DNA from: JAOUEA01 sp035711865
Lineage (GTDB): Bacteria > Actinomycetota > UBA4738 > HRBIN12
Assembly (NCBI GenBank): GCA_035711865.1
Contig: DASTBT010000130.1
Coordinates: forward strand, 1 to 16,895
DNA length: 16,895 nucleotides
Reading direction: 5' to 3'
Positions 1 to 6,279 of the stretch are shown piece by piece. Position 1 is the stretch's first letter; every line of letters starts with the position of its first letter. The translations under genes and the position numbers were made by a program. The notes under the pieces were generated by a model, which was not told the DNA's origin, did no database searches, and saw nothing but the letters and a program-made list of their open reading frames with translations.

Positions 1-155
1 CGCTGCCTCGCGCCGAGCATCACCGAGTCGCCGATCGCGACCTTGCCCTTCGGGATGCCCCCCGCTGACGCCGGCACGACCGAGATGGCGAGGACGGCGA
101 TCATCGACGCGGCGACGATCAGGTGACGCAGTTGAGGTGCCGGCCGACGGAGCAT
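1..155 (-). CDS. Secreted SGNH/GDSL-family hydrolase, N-terminal part only
   Basis: The minus strand encodes about 51 residues before the window ends. A short basic N-terminus (LRRPAPQLRH) and a hydrophobic stretch (LIVAASMIAVLAISVVPASA) form a signal peptide, then the mature part starts and reaches KVAIGDSVMLGAR. GDSV after a short beta strand is block I of SGNH hydrolases and carries the nucleophile Ser. Such proteins are typically secreted esterases or cell-wall O-acetyl hydrolases; the substrate cannot be told here. I chose ATG at 155 because a TAGCAT -10 box ends exactly 7 nt before it, giving a leaderless start; ATG at 164 is the alternative and overlaps that box. It is divergent from the haloperoxidase-like gene. 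The catalytic Asp/His block is outside the window, so the family call rests on one motif. Confidence 0.6.
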   Translation of the reverse strand, partial: MLRRPAPQLRHLIVAASMIAVLAISVVPASAGGIPKGKVAIGDSVMLGARQ

Positions 156-162
156 CGGAACC

Positions 163-168
163 ATGCTA
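163..168 (-). promoter_or_regulatory. Candidate -10 box (TAGCAT) for a leaderless SGNH transcript
   Basis: TAGCAT on the minus strand fits the actinobacterial TANNNT -10 pattern and lies 7 nt before ATG 155, so transcription would begin at or next to the start codon. The same geometry recurs at six other gene starts in this window. No convincing -35 is visible. Confidence 0.4.
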
Positions 169-265
169 GAGCCCGCGGCCACGCGAGACACATCGCAGCG
201 CGACACGATTCGGGGTGGTGCCAGGGCTTCGCCCAGCGTCCTCCTACCCTGTCTTGGCAAGGGTC

Positions 266-294
266 TTGACAGCCGGACTCGCGTGTGCTGAAAG
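266..294 (+). promoter_or_regulatory. Possible sigma-70 promoter for the haloperoxidase-like gene
   Basis: A perfect TTGACA (266-271) is followed after 17 bp by TGAAAG (289-294), a poor -10. Unlike several genes nearby, this one has a 5' leader and a strong Shine-Dalgarno. The rest of the 165-328 interval shows nothing else clear. Confidence 0.3.
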
Positions 295-328
295 TCAGCC
301 TTGCCCGTGCGAAAAGGAGGGGGAACCC

Positions 329-1645
329 ATGAGCTCCTCACACGGGCTCCGGTGGGCCATGGGCGCCGGGAGGCGCCGGCTCGGTGCCGCGAGTGTCACC
401 GTGGCGGTGGTCGTCACCAGCCTCGGCGCACTGGTCCCACAGACCGCCGCGGCTCGCCCGGCTGACGATCCGGTCGTCATCACAGACTGGAACACCGTCG
501 CGATCGACGTGATCGTCGTCGACGCCGGGAAGGCCAACGCCGAGGCGTTCATGTGGCTCGCGTTCACGCAGGCGGCGGTCTACAACGCCGTCGTCGGGAT
601 CACCGAGCGATACGAGCCCTACAGGTGGGATCCCGATGCCCCGCACGGAGCCTCCCCGGAGGCGGCAGCCGCGGCGGCCGCATTCCAGGTCCTCAAGTTC
701 TACTTCCCCGCATCGGGACTGAAGCTCCAGGCCGCGTACGACGACTCCCTGCTGGGGGTCCATGACGGTCGGGCCGAGCGGCGCGGGGTCCGGTTCGGTG
801 AGCGAGCAGCACGGCGCCTGATCACGCTGCGCACCGACGACGGCCGCGGAGCAGACGTGCAGTTCACGAAGCCGCCGGCACCGGGCGTGTGGCGCCCGAC
901 CCCGCCGGACGAGCTCCCCTTCTTCAACCCGTGGTTCGCGAAGATGCGCCCGCTGCTGCTCAGGTCGTACAACCAGTTCCGTCCAGGCCCCCCCCCGAAG
1001 CTCACATCGGACCGGTACACCAAGGAGTTCAACGAAGTGAAGCGGCTCGGCTCGCTCACGGGCTCGGATCGGTCCTCCAGACAGACGGAGACCGCGCTGT
1101 TCTTCTCCGACACCACGATCGGGCCGCTCCACGCCGCGTTGCGTGATCTGGTGACTCGGCGTCACATGGACATCAGCGAGAGCGCGCGGCTGTTCGCGGC
1201 GGTGGACACGAGCATCTTCGACGGTATCGGCGGGAGCTGGGACAGCAAGCTGCGCTACGGCTTCTGGCGTCCGATCACCGCGATCCAGCTAGCCGACACC
1301 GATGGCAACCCCGACACGGACGAGCAGGCCGACTGGGAGCCATTCCTCACGACGCCGCCCTACCCGGACTACACGAGCGGCCTCACGACCGTGGTCGGCG
1401 CGGCTTCCCGCGCCCTGACCCGGGTGCTCGGAACGAATCGCATCGACCTCACCATGACCTCGCTCGCGGCGGGCGTCACCCGGCACTACGAGTTCGCCGG
1501 CAAGTGGAACCGTGATGCGGTGAACGCCCGCGTCTGGTCGGGCATCCACTTCCGGACGGCGGACGTGCTAGGAAACGCCATGGGCAAGAAGGTCGGCAAC
1601 TGGGCCCTGGACCACTACTTCGCACCGACAGGGGACGACGACTGA
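329..1645 (+). CDS. Secreted vanadium-dependent haloperoxidase / PAP2-superfamily protein
   Basis: A 438-residue protein. The ATG at 329 is preceded by a strong ribosome site (GGAGGGGGAACCC-ATG); an in-frame start at 215 lacks one and would put 38 residues before the signal peptide. Residues 1-42 form an export signal with RRR and a hydrophobic core ending near AAA. Domain motifs of the vanadium haloperoxidase / acid-phosphatase fold follow: DWNTVAIDVI and the helix AFMWLAFTQAAVYNAV at the N-terminus, motif 1 K307-x6-R314-P315 (KLRYGFWRP), motif 2 PPYPDYTSGL (S350-G351-L352) and motif 3 R401-x5-H407 (RVWSGIH). The vanadate or phosphate pocket Lys, Arg and His are kept, but the usual PSGH histidine is Leu352. 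The family oxidises halides with hydrogen peroxide or cleaves phosphate esters; with the general acid/base missing, activity is uncertain. A run of nine C (988-996) lies in frame inside the gene. Confidence 0.85.
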   Translation: MSSSHGLRWAMGAGRRRLGAASVTVAVVVTSLGALVPQTAAARPADDPVVITDWNTVAIDVIVVDAGKANAEAFMWLAFTQAAVYNAVVGITERYEPYRWDPDAPHGASPEAAAAAAAFQVLKFYFPASGLKLQAAYDDSLLGVHDGRAERRGVRFGERAARRLITLRTDDGRGADVQFTKPPAPGVWRPTPPDELPFFNPWFAKMRPLLLRSYNQFRPGPPPKLTSDRYTKEFNEVKRLGSLTGSDRSSRQTETALFFSDTTIGPLHAALRDLVTRRHMDISESARLFAAVDTSIFDGIGGSWDSKLRYGFWRPITAIQLADTDGNPDTDEQADWEPFLTTPPYPDYTSGLTTVVGAASRALTRVLGTNRIDLTMTSLAAGVTRHYEFAGKWNRDAVNARVWSGIHFRTADVLGNAMGKKVGNWALDHYFAPTGDDD

Positions 1646-1678
1646 CAATCGACGGGCGATGCCAGGGAGGATCCGAGC

Positions 1679-1699
1679 CTCGAGGAGTTGTCCCTCGAG
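1679..1699 (+). terminator. Possible hairpin terminator after the haloperoxidase-like gene
   Basis: CTCGAGG (1679-1685) pairs perfectly with CCTCGAG (1693-1699) around a 7-nt loop, 34 nt after the stop codon. No T-run follows. A second weak stem, GCCGAT/ATCGGC, lies near 1729-1745. Between 1646 and 1816 I see no gene. Confidence 0.3.
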
Positions 1700-1816
1700 C
1701 GCGCGGCTCGTGCTCCTGCCGCCTCCTGCCGCCGATGTCATATCGGCCTCCTGGCCGGGGTGGCCCGGTCGAGCAAGCTCCAAACCGACGCGGACCACCC
1801 AGGTCGGAGGCCCATA

Positions 1817-1909
1817 TGGCGGAGGCGGCGTGATTTGAACACGCGAGGGGCGGTTTAGACCCCTAACCGCTTTCGAGGCGGTCCCGTTCGTCCGCTCCGG
1901 CACGCCTCC
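1817..1909 (-). tRNA. tRNA-Ser(CGA)
   Basis: The minus strand folds as a class II tRNA. The acceptor is GGAGGCG (1909-1903) paired with CGCCTCC (1827-1821), with discriminator G at 1820 and an encoded CCA at 1819-1817. The anticodon arm is ACCGC-CTCGAAA-GCGGT, giving anticodon CGA (reads UCG). The long variable arm and the T arm GCGTG-TTCAAAT-CACGC are as expected for serine tRNA. The gene is 90 nt plus CCA and appears intact. Confidence 0.95.
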
Positions 1910-1916
1910 GTCGCCG

Positions 1917-1922
1917 AGTCTA
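1917..1922 (-). promoter_or_regulatory. -10 box (TAGACT) of tRNA-Ser
   Basis: TAGACT on the minus strand lies 7 nt before the first base of the mature tRNA, implying a very short or absent 5' trailer. No clear -35 is visible. Confidence 0.45.
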
Positions 1923-2004
1923 GCAACGGCGCGTCCGGCCGTTCCGTGGCATCATCGCGACGCGAGCCGGGGGCGGGCCCCGGGCAGAGGGGACGGGCTG
2001 ATCG

Positions 2005-2406
2005 ATGGACGCGCACGAGCTCGAGGTCGTGCCCCTGTTCGCAGGGCTCACCAAGAAGGAACGCCAACAGGTCGCACAGCATGCCGACGTCGTCGACCTG
2101 CCCCAGGGTTACCACCTCGTGGACGAGGGAGCGTTCGCGCACGAGTTCTTCGTGCTGCTCGCCGGCAACGTCGAGGTGACCCAGGACGGGAAGCACCTCG
2201 CCGACCTCGGCCCCGGCGACTTCTTCGGGGAGGTCGCGCTGGTCGAGCACGACCGACGCACCGCGAGCGTGGTCGCGTCGACCCCGATCAGCGCGATCGT
2301 GATGCACCAGCGCGACTTCGACATGATGCAGCGGGAGCTGCCCCACGTGGCGGAGAAGATCCACGCGGCCGTGCACGAACGATCGCCCCGTCACCCGGAG
2401 GGCTGA
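2005..2406 (+). CDS. Stand-alone cyclic nucleotide-binding domain protein
   Basis: 133 residues, almost entirely one cNMP-binding domain. The N-terminal helices (VVPLFAGLTKKERQQVAQ) precede the beta-roll (PQGYHLVDEGAFAHEFFVLLAGNVEVTQDG), then the phosphate-binding cassette GDFFGEVALVEHDRRTASV (residues 71-89). In that cassette E76 and R85, which contact ribose and cyclic phosphate in CRP-type domains, are present, so real nucleotide binding is plausible. There is no DNA-binding HTH and no channel or kinase part, so it is not a complete CRP regulator; it may act as a small sensor or partner protein. GAGGGG about 13 nt upstream is a mediocre ribosome site. Its last 16 bp overlap the 3' end of the convergent tadA gene. 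Confidence 0.85.
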   Translation: MDAHELEVVPLFAGLTKKERQQVAQHADVVDLPQGYHLVDEGAFAHEFFVLLAGNVEVTQDGKHLADLGPGDFFGEVALVEHDRRTASVVASTPISAIVMHQRDFDMMQRELPHVAEKIHAAVHERSPRHPEG

Positions 2407-2876
2407 GCGCCTTCCCGACGGGAACGGAAGAAGTCCCGGAGCACCGCCCCGCACTCGTCCGCGAGCACCCCCGAGGTCAGCTCGACGCGGTGGTTCAGGC
2501 GCGGGTCGCGGAGGAGATCGCCGAGCGACCCGGCGAACCCGGCCTTCGGATCGGCGGCGCCGAACACCACCCGGTCCAGACGGGCGAGCACGATCGCGCC
2601 CGCGCACATCGCGCACGGCTCCAGCGTGACGACGAGCGTGCATCCCTCGAGCCGCCACGATCCGGTGCGGCGAGCGGCGCCCCGGAGCACGAGCATCTCG
2701 GCGTGCGCGGTGGGATCGCCGAGCCGCTCCCGGGCATTGCCCGCGACGGCGAGCACCTCGTCGCCGCGGGCGATCACGGCACCGACCGGCACGTCCCCGG
2801 CATCCATGCTCGACCTCGCCTCGTCGAGCGCCAGTCGCATCTGCGGCTCGTCGCCGACGGGACTAGTCTGACCCAT
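2391..2876 (-). CDS. tadA: tRNA adenosine(34) deaminase TadA
   Basis: 161 residues with the full cytidine/deoxycytidylate deaminase core. H58-A-E60 (TAHAEM) and P87-C88-A-M-C91 supply the zinc ligands His58, Cys88 and Cys91 and the proton shuttle Glu60. The surrounding sequence (DVPVGAVIARGDEVLAVAGN; GCTLVVTLEPCAMCAGAIVLAR; FGAADPKAG) is typical of TadA, which converts A34 to inosine in the anticodon of tRNA-Arg(ACG). That substrate tRNA is the one whose 3' fragment appears at 12170-12212. The start ATG follows the TAG stop of the upstream zincin gene by a single base, so the two are probably co-transcribed and translationally coupled; there is no separate ribosome site. A start at residue 13 (MRLALDEA) is also possible. 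Confidence 0.92.
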   Translation of the reverse strand: MGQTSPVGDEPQMRLALDEARSSMDAGDVPVGAVIARGDEVLAVAGNARERLGDPTAHAEMLVLRGAARRTGSWRLEGCTLVVTLEPCAMCAGAIVLARLDRVVFGAADPKAGFAGSLGDLLRDPRLNHRVELTSGVLADECGAVLRDFFRSRREGAQPSG

Positions 2877-2877
2877 A

Positions 2878-3264
2878 CTAGTAGCGATCGAGCTCGTGCA
2901 GCCGATCGTCGTCGATGCCGAAGTGGTGAGCGATCTCGTGCACCACGGTCTCCCCGATCACCTGCTTGAGGGCATCCTCGTTTTCGCCGGCTTCCCCGAC
3001 GATCGGGATCGCGAACAGCGTGATGCGATCGGGCAGCACCCCGGTGTAGTCGCTGCCGCGCTCGGTGAGCGGGATCCCCTCGTACAGCCCGAGCGTGTCG
3101 GGGTCGACCCCCTCGGGCGGATCGCCGTCGACGAGCACCTCGACGTTGTCGAGCGCGCGATGCACCCACTCGGGCAGGGCGTCGAGCGCCTCCACGACGA
3201 GCTCGCCGAACCGATCGCGATCGGGCATCGGCGCACTTGGAAGGCGCATGCTGCCGGGGGACAT
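2878..3264 (-). CDS. Small zincin-like metallopeptidase (Zincin_1 type)
   Basis: 128 residues ending in the zinc-binding helix VVHEIAHHFGIDDDRL: H109, E110 and H113 form HExxH and an Asp follows after Gly116 (HExxHxxGxxD layout). The preceding part (LPEWVHRALDNVEVLVDGDPP, LYEGIPLTERG, LPDRITLFAIPIV) is typical of the short actinobacterial metallopeptidase family often found as a single-domain protein; substrates are not known to me. The start at 3264 is supported by a -10 box (TAGGCT) exactly 6 nt upstream, giving a leaderless mRNA; starts at 3249 or 3228 are alternatives. It is the first gene of a two-gene operon with tadA, separated by one base. Confidence 0.85.
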   Translation of the reverse strand: MSPGSMRLPSAPMPDRDRFGELVVEALDALPEWVHRALDNVEVLVDGDPPEGVDPDTLGLYEGIPLTERGSDYTGVLPDRITLFAIPIVGEAGENEDALKQVIGETVVHEIAHHFGIDDDRLHELDRY

Positions 3265-3281
3265 GCAGGTAGCCTACGCCC
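3265..3281. promoter_or_regulatory. 17-bp bidirectional leaderless promoter between zincin and pncB
   Basis: The whole intergenic space is GCAGGTAGCCTACGCCC. Its centre TAGCCTA (3270-3276) reads as a -10 hexamer in both directions: TAGCCT then 6 nt to ATG 3282 on the plus strand, and TAGGCT then 6 nt to ATG 3264 on the minus strand. The two -10 boxes overlap by five bases, and each puts +1 on the A of an ATG. No ribosome site exists on either side. Any -35 elements would lie inside the opposite coding region. Confidence 0.5.
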
Positions 3282-4619
3282 ATGCCCGGGGGGCTCCTGA
3301 CCGACCTGTACGAGCTCAACATGGCGGCGAGCTACCTGCGCCGCGACATGGACGGTTCGGCGACGTTCAGCCTCTACGTTCGCGGCCTTCCGAAATCACG
3401 GGGCTTCCTCGTGGCGACCGGGCTCGAGCCGTGCCTGGATTTCCTGGAGTCCTTCTCGTTCACCGACGACGAGCTCGAGGCGCTCGGCGGGATGGGCTTC
3501 GACGACCGAGCGCTGGCCGACTTCTCGTCGTTGCGGTTCACGGGCGACGTCTGGGCCGTGCCCGAGGGGCGCGTCGTCTACTCCGAGGAACCGCTGCTGG
3601 AGGTGACGGCGCCCGTGGCCGTCGCGCAGGTGGTCGAGACGATGCTCCTGAACCAGATCACGCTCCACACCACGCTGGCTTCCAAGGCCGCCCGCTACGT
3701 GCTCGCGGCCGAGGGTCGGCAGCTCGTGGACTTCGCGTTCCGGCGGACCCACGGCGCGGAAGCCGCGATGGCGGTTGCCCGCGCGAGCGCACTGGTCGGA
3801 TTCGCTGCCACGTCGAACGTCGAGGCGGCCCGCCGGTACGGCCTCACCGTCGCCGGCACGATGGCGCACTCGTTCGTCGAGGCGTTCTCCACCGAGGCGG
3901 AAGCGTTCCGAGCGTTCGCCGAGGATCACCCGCACCGGACGACGTTCCTCGTGGACACCTACGACACGGTAGGCGGCGTGCGGGCCGCGATCGACACGAT
4001 CCGCGAGCTGGCCCTCGACGGCGCGCTGGGCGTGCGGCTCGACAGCGGCGACCTCGACGCGCTGGCTCGCAGCGCCCGCACGATCCTCGACGAAGCGGGC
4101 CTGCAGGAAGCTCGGATCTTCGCGAGCGGCGGTCTCGACGAGCTCGAGGTGCACGAGCTGGTGAGCGCCGGGGCTCCCGTCGACGCGTTCGGCATCGGCA
4201 CGCAGATGGGCGTGTCGGCCGACGCCCCGTACGTCGACTCCGTCTACAAGCTCGTGGAGTACGACGACCGGCCCGTGATGAAGCTGTCCTCGGCGAAGGT
4301 GAGCCCGCCGGGCCGTAAACAGATCTGGCGCCGCAGCGACGGGGAGCATGCCGACGTGCTCACCCTGCGTGACGAGCCCGGCCCGACCGGGTCCGAAGCG
4401 CTGTTGGAGCAGGTGATACGCGCCGGAGCTCGGATCACACCTGCGTCGTCGATCGAGGAGTGCCGCCTCCGCTTCGAGGGCGACCTGCCGCACGTGCCGC
4501 AGAAGGCTCGGCGGCTCTCGCATCCCGAGCACCTGGTCGTCGCGCACAGCGAAGCGTTGCTCGCGTTGACCGACCGCACCCGTGACGAAGCGATCCGCCG
4601 GTCGGGAGCCCGGCGGTGA
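3282..4619 (+). CDS. pncB: Nicotinate phosphoribosyltransferase
   Basis: 445 residues, full length for the family. It joins nicotinate and PRPP to give nicotinate mononucleotide in the NAD salvage (Preiss-Handler) pathway, in the cytoplasm. Motifs in order: LLTDLYELNMAASY at the N-terminus; FAFRRTHGAEAAM (151-163); the AGTMAHSFVEAF segment (191-202), whose His196 matches the phosphorylated histidine of the family; LVDTYDT; the phosphate-loop strands GVRLDSGDLDAL and IFASGGLDE; DAFGIGTQMG; VYKLVE. The start is the first in-frame ATG and lies 6 nt after a -10 box, so the mRNA is probably leaderless. It is divergent from the zincin/tadA operon and appears monocistronic. Confidence 0.93.
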   Translation: MPGGLLTDLYELNMAASYLRRDMDGSATFSLYVRGLPKSRGFLVATGLEPCLDFLESFSFTDDELEALGGMGFDDRALADFSSLRFTGDVWAVPEGRVVYSEEPLLEVTAPVAVAQVVETMLLNQITLHTTLASKAARYVLAAEGRQLVDFAFRRTHGAEAAMAVARASALVGFAATSNVEAARRYGLTVAGTMAHSFVEAFSTEAEAFRAFAEDHPHRTTFLVDTYDTVGGVRAAIDTIRELALDGALGVRLDSGDLDALARSARTILDEAGLQEARIFASGGLDELEVHELVSAGAPVDAFGIGTQMGVSADAPYVDSVYKLVEYDDRPVMKLSSAKVSPPGRKQIWRRSDGEHADVLTLRDEPGPTGSEALLEQVIRAGARITPASSIEECRLRFEGDLPHVPQKARRLSHPEHLVVAHSEALLALTDRTRDEAIRRSGARR

Positions 4620-4642
4620 ACGAGATCGCGTGATCGGGTCGG

Positions 4643-4671
4643 TTGTCCCCGACCGCCGGCCCACGTAGGGT
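4643..4671 (+). promoter_or_regulatory. Promoter for the secreted propeller-like gene
   Basis: TTGTCC (4643-4648), a 17-bp spacer and TAGGGT (4666-4671) form a good actinobacterial housekeeping-type promoter 41 bp before the start codon. This gene therefore has a 5' leader and a Shine-Dalgarno. Confidence 0.5.
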
Positions 4672-4712
4672 TCCCGCAACACCCGAACCGATCCCCCAGG
4701 GGAGGGCGAACC

Positions 4713-5735
4713 ATGAGGAAGGCGTTCCGTCTCGCCGTCGCCGTCGCGCTGCTGGCCGCCACGGCCACGCCCGCGGCGTCCAGGCTGGTCAACCCAGACG
4801 TCATCAAGGGCACGACGCTGTTCGAGGGCCACCCGGCCGCGACCCACATCGGGTCACGGCGGCTGTTCGCATGGTCGAACGAGGCGAACGGCAGCCGGAT
4901 CGCCGCGTTCACCGAGGTCAACGGGGGCACCGTGACTCGCATCAACCCGAGGCGCACGTCCGCCTACGTGGGGGGCTACGACCAGAACACCGACCTGCTG
5001 ATCTACCAGCAGGTGCGCGGCAACCAGAGCGACCTGTTCCTGTACGACGTGGGCGATCGCAAGCGCATGCCGCTGCGGGCGCTCAACGACGAGAAGTGGC
5101 AGTGGAACCCGTCGATCGACACGCAGAAGGGGACGCGCTGGATCCTCTACGGGGTGAACCGATTCGCCAGCCCCGGAGCCCCCTGGCGCCTGTACCTGTA
5201 CGACGACGAGACGGGCGAGAAGCTCCTGCTCGACGAGACCACGAACCGCTGCGGATGCCTGTTCCCGGGCACGGTCGCCTACCCCTGGGTGACCTGGGCG
5301 GTGGGCGAGAACGCGGAGGCGTGGCGGTACAACATCAAGACCCAGGAACGCTTCGCGGTGCTGCCGACCGATCGTGACGAGTATTCGGTGGCCGTGACGC
5401 CCGACGGCGTCTCGTACGTGGCGCAGGGCGGCGACAGCTGCGGCTCGAACGCGAAGGTCTACCGCGTGAACGAGGACGGCACGTTCGTCGAGCTGCTGTC
5501 GTTCAGGAAGCGGCGCGAGGCCACGAACCTCACCGTCGACACCACCGGCCCGTTCGACCGTCTCTACTACGAGCGACGGAACTGCCGGACGGGATCGTCG
5601 GACATCCTGCGACTGCGACGGGCCAACGTGATCGGCTCGTCGGCGAGCGCCCCGGCACGAACGGAGCTCGTCGGCCGCGCGAACGGCTCTACGCGGTCGG
5701 CATCCAGCCCGGACGCGTCGCCTCGAAGCGGCTGA
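4713..5735 (+). CDS. Secreted beta-propeller-like (TolB/WD40-type) protein, function unknown
   Basis: 340 residues. ATG is preceded by a strong ribosome site (GGGGAGGGCGAACC). Residues 1-23 (MRKAFRLAVAVALLAATATPAASR) are a signal peptide. The rest is a series of short beta segments of the type [YF]VGGYDQNTDLLIYQQ, DLFLYDVGDRKRMPL, WRLYLYDDETGEKLLL, AWRYNIKTQERFAVL, KVYRVNEDGTFVELL, each a strand followed by a turn and a polar strand, as in WD40/TolB propeller blades. Cysteines occur in pairs (RCGC and later single Cys residues), consistent with extracytoplasmic disulfides. No catalytic motif is seen. The last 16 codons overlap the 3' end of leuD (47 bp, opposite strand), and the Ser/Arg-rich C-terminus is lower quality sequence, so the true end could differ. 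Confidence 0.75.
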   Translation: MRKAFRLAVAVALLAATATPAASRLVNPDVIKGTTLFEGHPAATHIGSRRLFAWSNEANGSRIAAFTEVNGGTVTRINPRRTSAYVGGYDQNTDLLIYQQVRGNQSDLFLYDVGDRKRMPLRALNDEKWQWNPSIDTQKGTRWILYGVNRFASPGAPWRLYLYDDETGEKLLLDETTNRCGCLFPGTVAYPWVTWAVGENAEAWRYNIKTQERFAVLPTDRDEYSVAVTPDGVSYVAQGGDSCGSNAKVYRVNEDGTFVELLSFRKRREATNLTVDTTGPFDRLYYERRNCRTGSSDILRLRRANVIGSSASAPARTELVGRANGSTRSASSPDASPRSG

Positions 5736-6279
5736 TCTTCTCCTCGTTCCGCAGCGACAGGCCGATGTCGTCGAGCCCTTCGGTCAGCCGCCAGTGCGTG
5801 AATTCGTCGATGTCGAAGGTCTCGTCGAGGCCGGGGGCTCGAACGGAGCGGTTCGGCAGGTCGACCACGATGCGCGTCGTGGGGTCGTCGAGCACCGCGT
5901 CCATCAGCGCACGAACCGACTCGGCGCGCACCTCGACCGGCAACAGCCCGATCTTGAAGCAGTTGTTCCGGAAGATGTCGGCGAAGCTCGGAGCGATCAC
6001 GGCCTCGAAGCCGTAGTCCTCGAGCGCCCATGGCGCATGTTCGCGGCTCGATCCGCTGCCGAAGTTCGCCCCGGCGATCAGGATGCTCGCCCCCTCGTAC
6101 CGTGGGTCGTTCAGCACGAAGTCGGGGTCCTTGCGCCACTCGTCGAACAGGAACGGTCCGAACCCCGACCGCTCGATGCGCTTGAGGTGCTGGGCCGGGA
6201 TGATCTGATCGGTGTCGACGTCGGAACGGTCCAGCGGCACCGCGGTGCCGTCGATGACGGCGATCGGCTCCATCGTCAC
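5689..6279 (-). CDS. leuD: 3-isopropylmalate dehydratase small subunit
   Basis: 196 residues, normal length. Together with LeuC it isomerises 2-isopropylmalate to 3-isopropylmalate in leucine biosynthesis. Typical landmarks: DVDTDQIIPAQHLKRIERSGFG near the N-terminus, the substrate-loop signature ILIAGANFGSGSSREHAPWAL, and FADIFRNNCFKIGLLPV. The GTG start at 6279 overlaps the leuC stop as GTGA (4 nt), which indicates translational coupling; an ATG two codons later (6273) is the alternative. The 3' end overlaps the convergent secreted-protein gene by 47 bp. Confidence 0.95.
   Translation of the reverse strand: MTMEPIAVIDGTAVPLDRSDVDTDQIIPAQHLKRIERSGFGPFLFDEWRKDPDFVLNDPRYEGASILIAGANFGSGSSREHAPWALEDYGFEAVIAPSFADIFRNNCFKIGLLPVEVRAESVRALMDAVLDDPTTRIVVDLPNRSVRAPGLDETFDIDEFTHWRLTEGLDDIGLSLRNEEKISRFEATRPGWMPTA

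Noticed and set aside
2862..2882. Two ACTAGT hexamers 15 bp apart around the tadA start
   Set aside because: Each is short and self-complementary, one is formed by the upstream stop codon, and no further copies or symmetry were seen; likely chance.
3065..4847. Long open frames of 417 and 483 codons overlapping pncB
   Set aside because: They are Arg/His-rich shadows produced by high GC; pncB has every family motif in its own frame.
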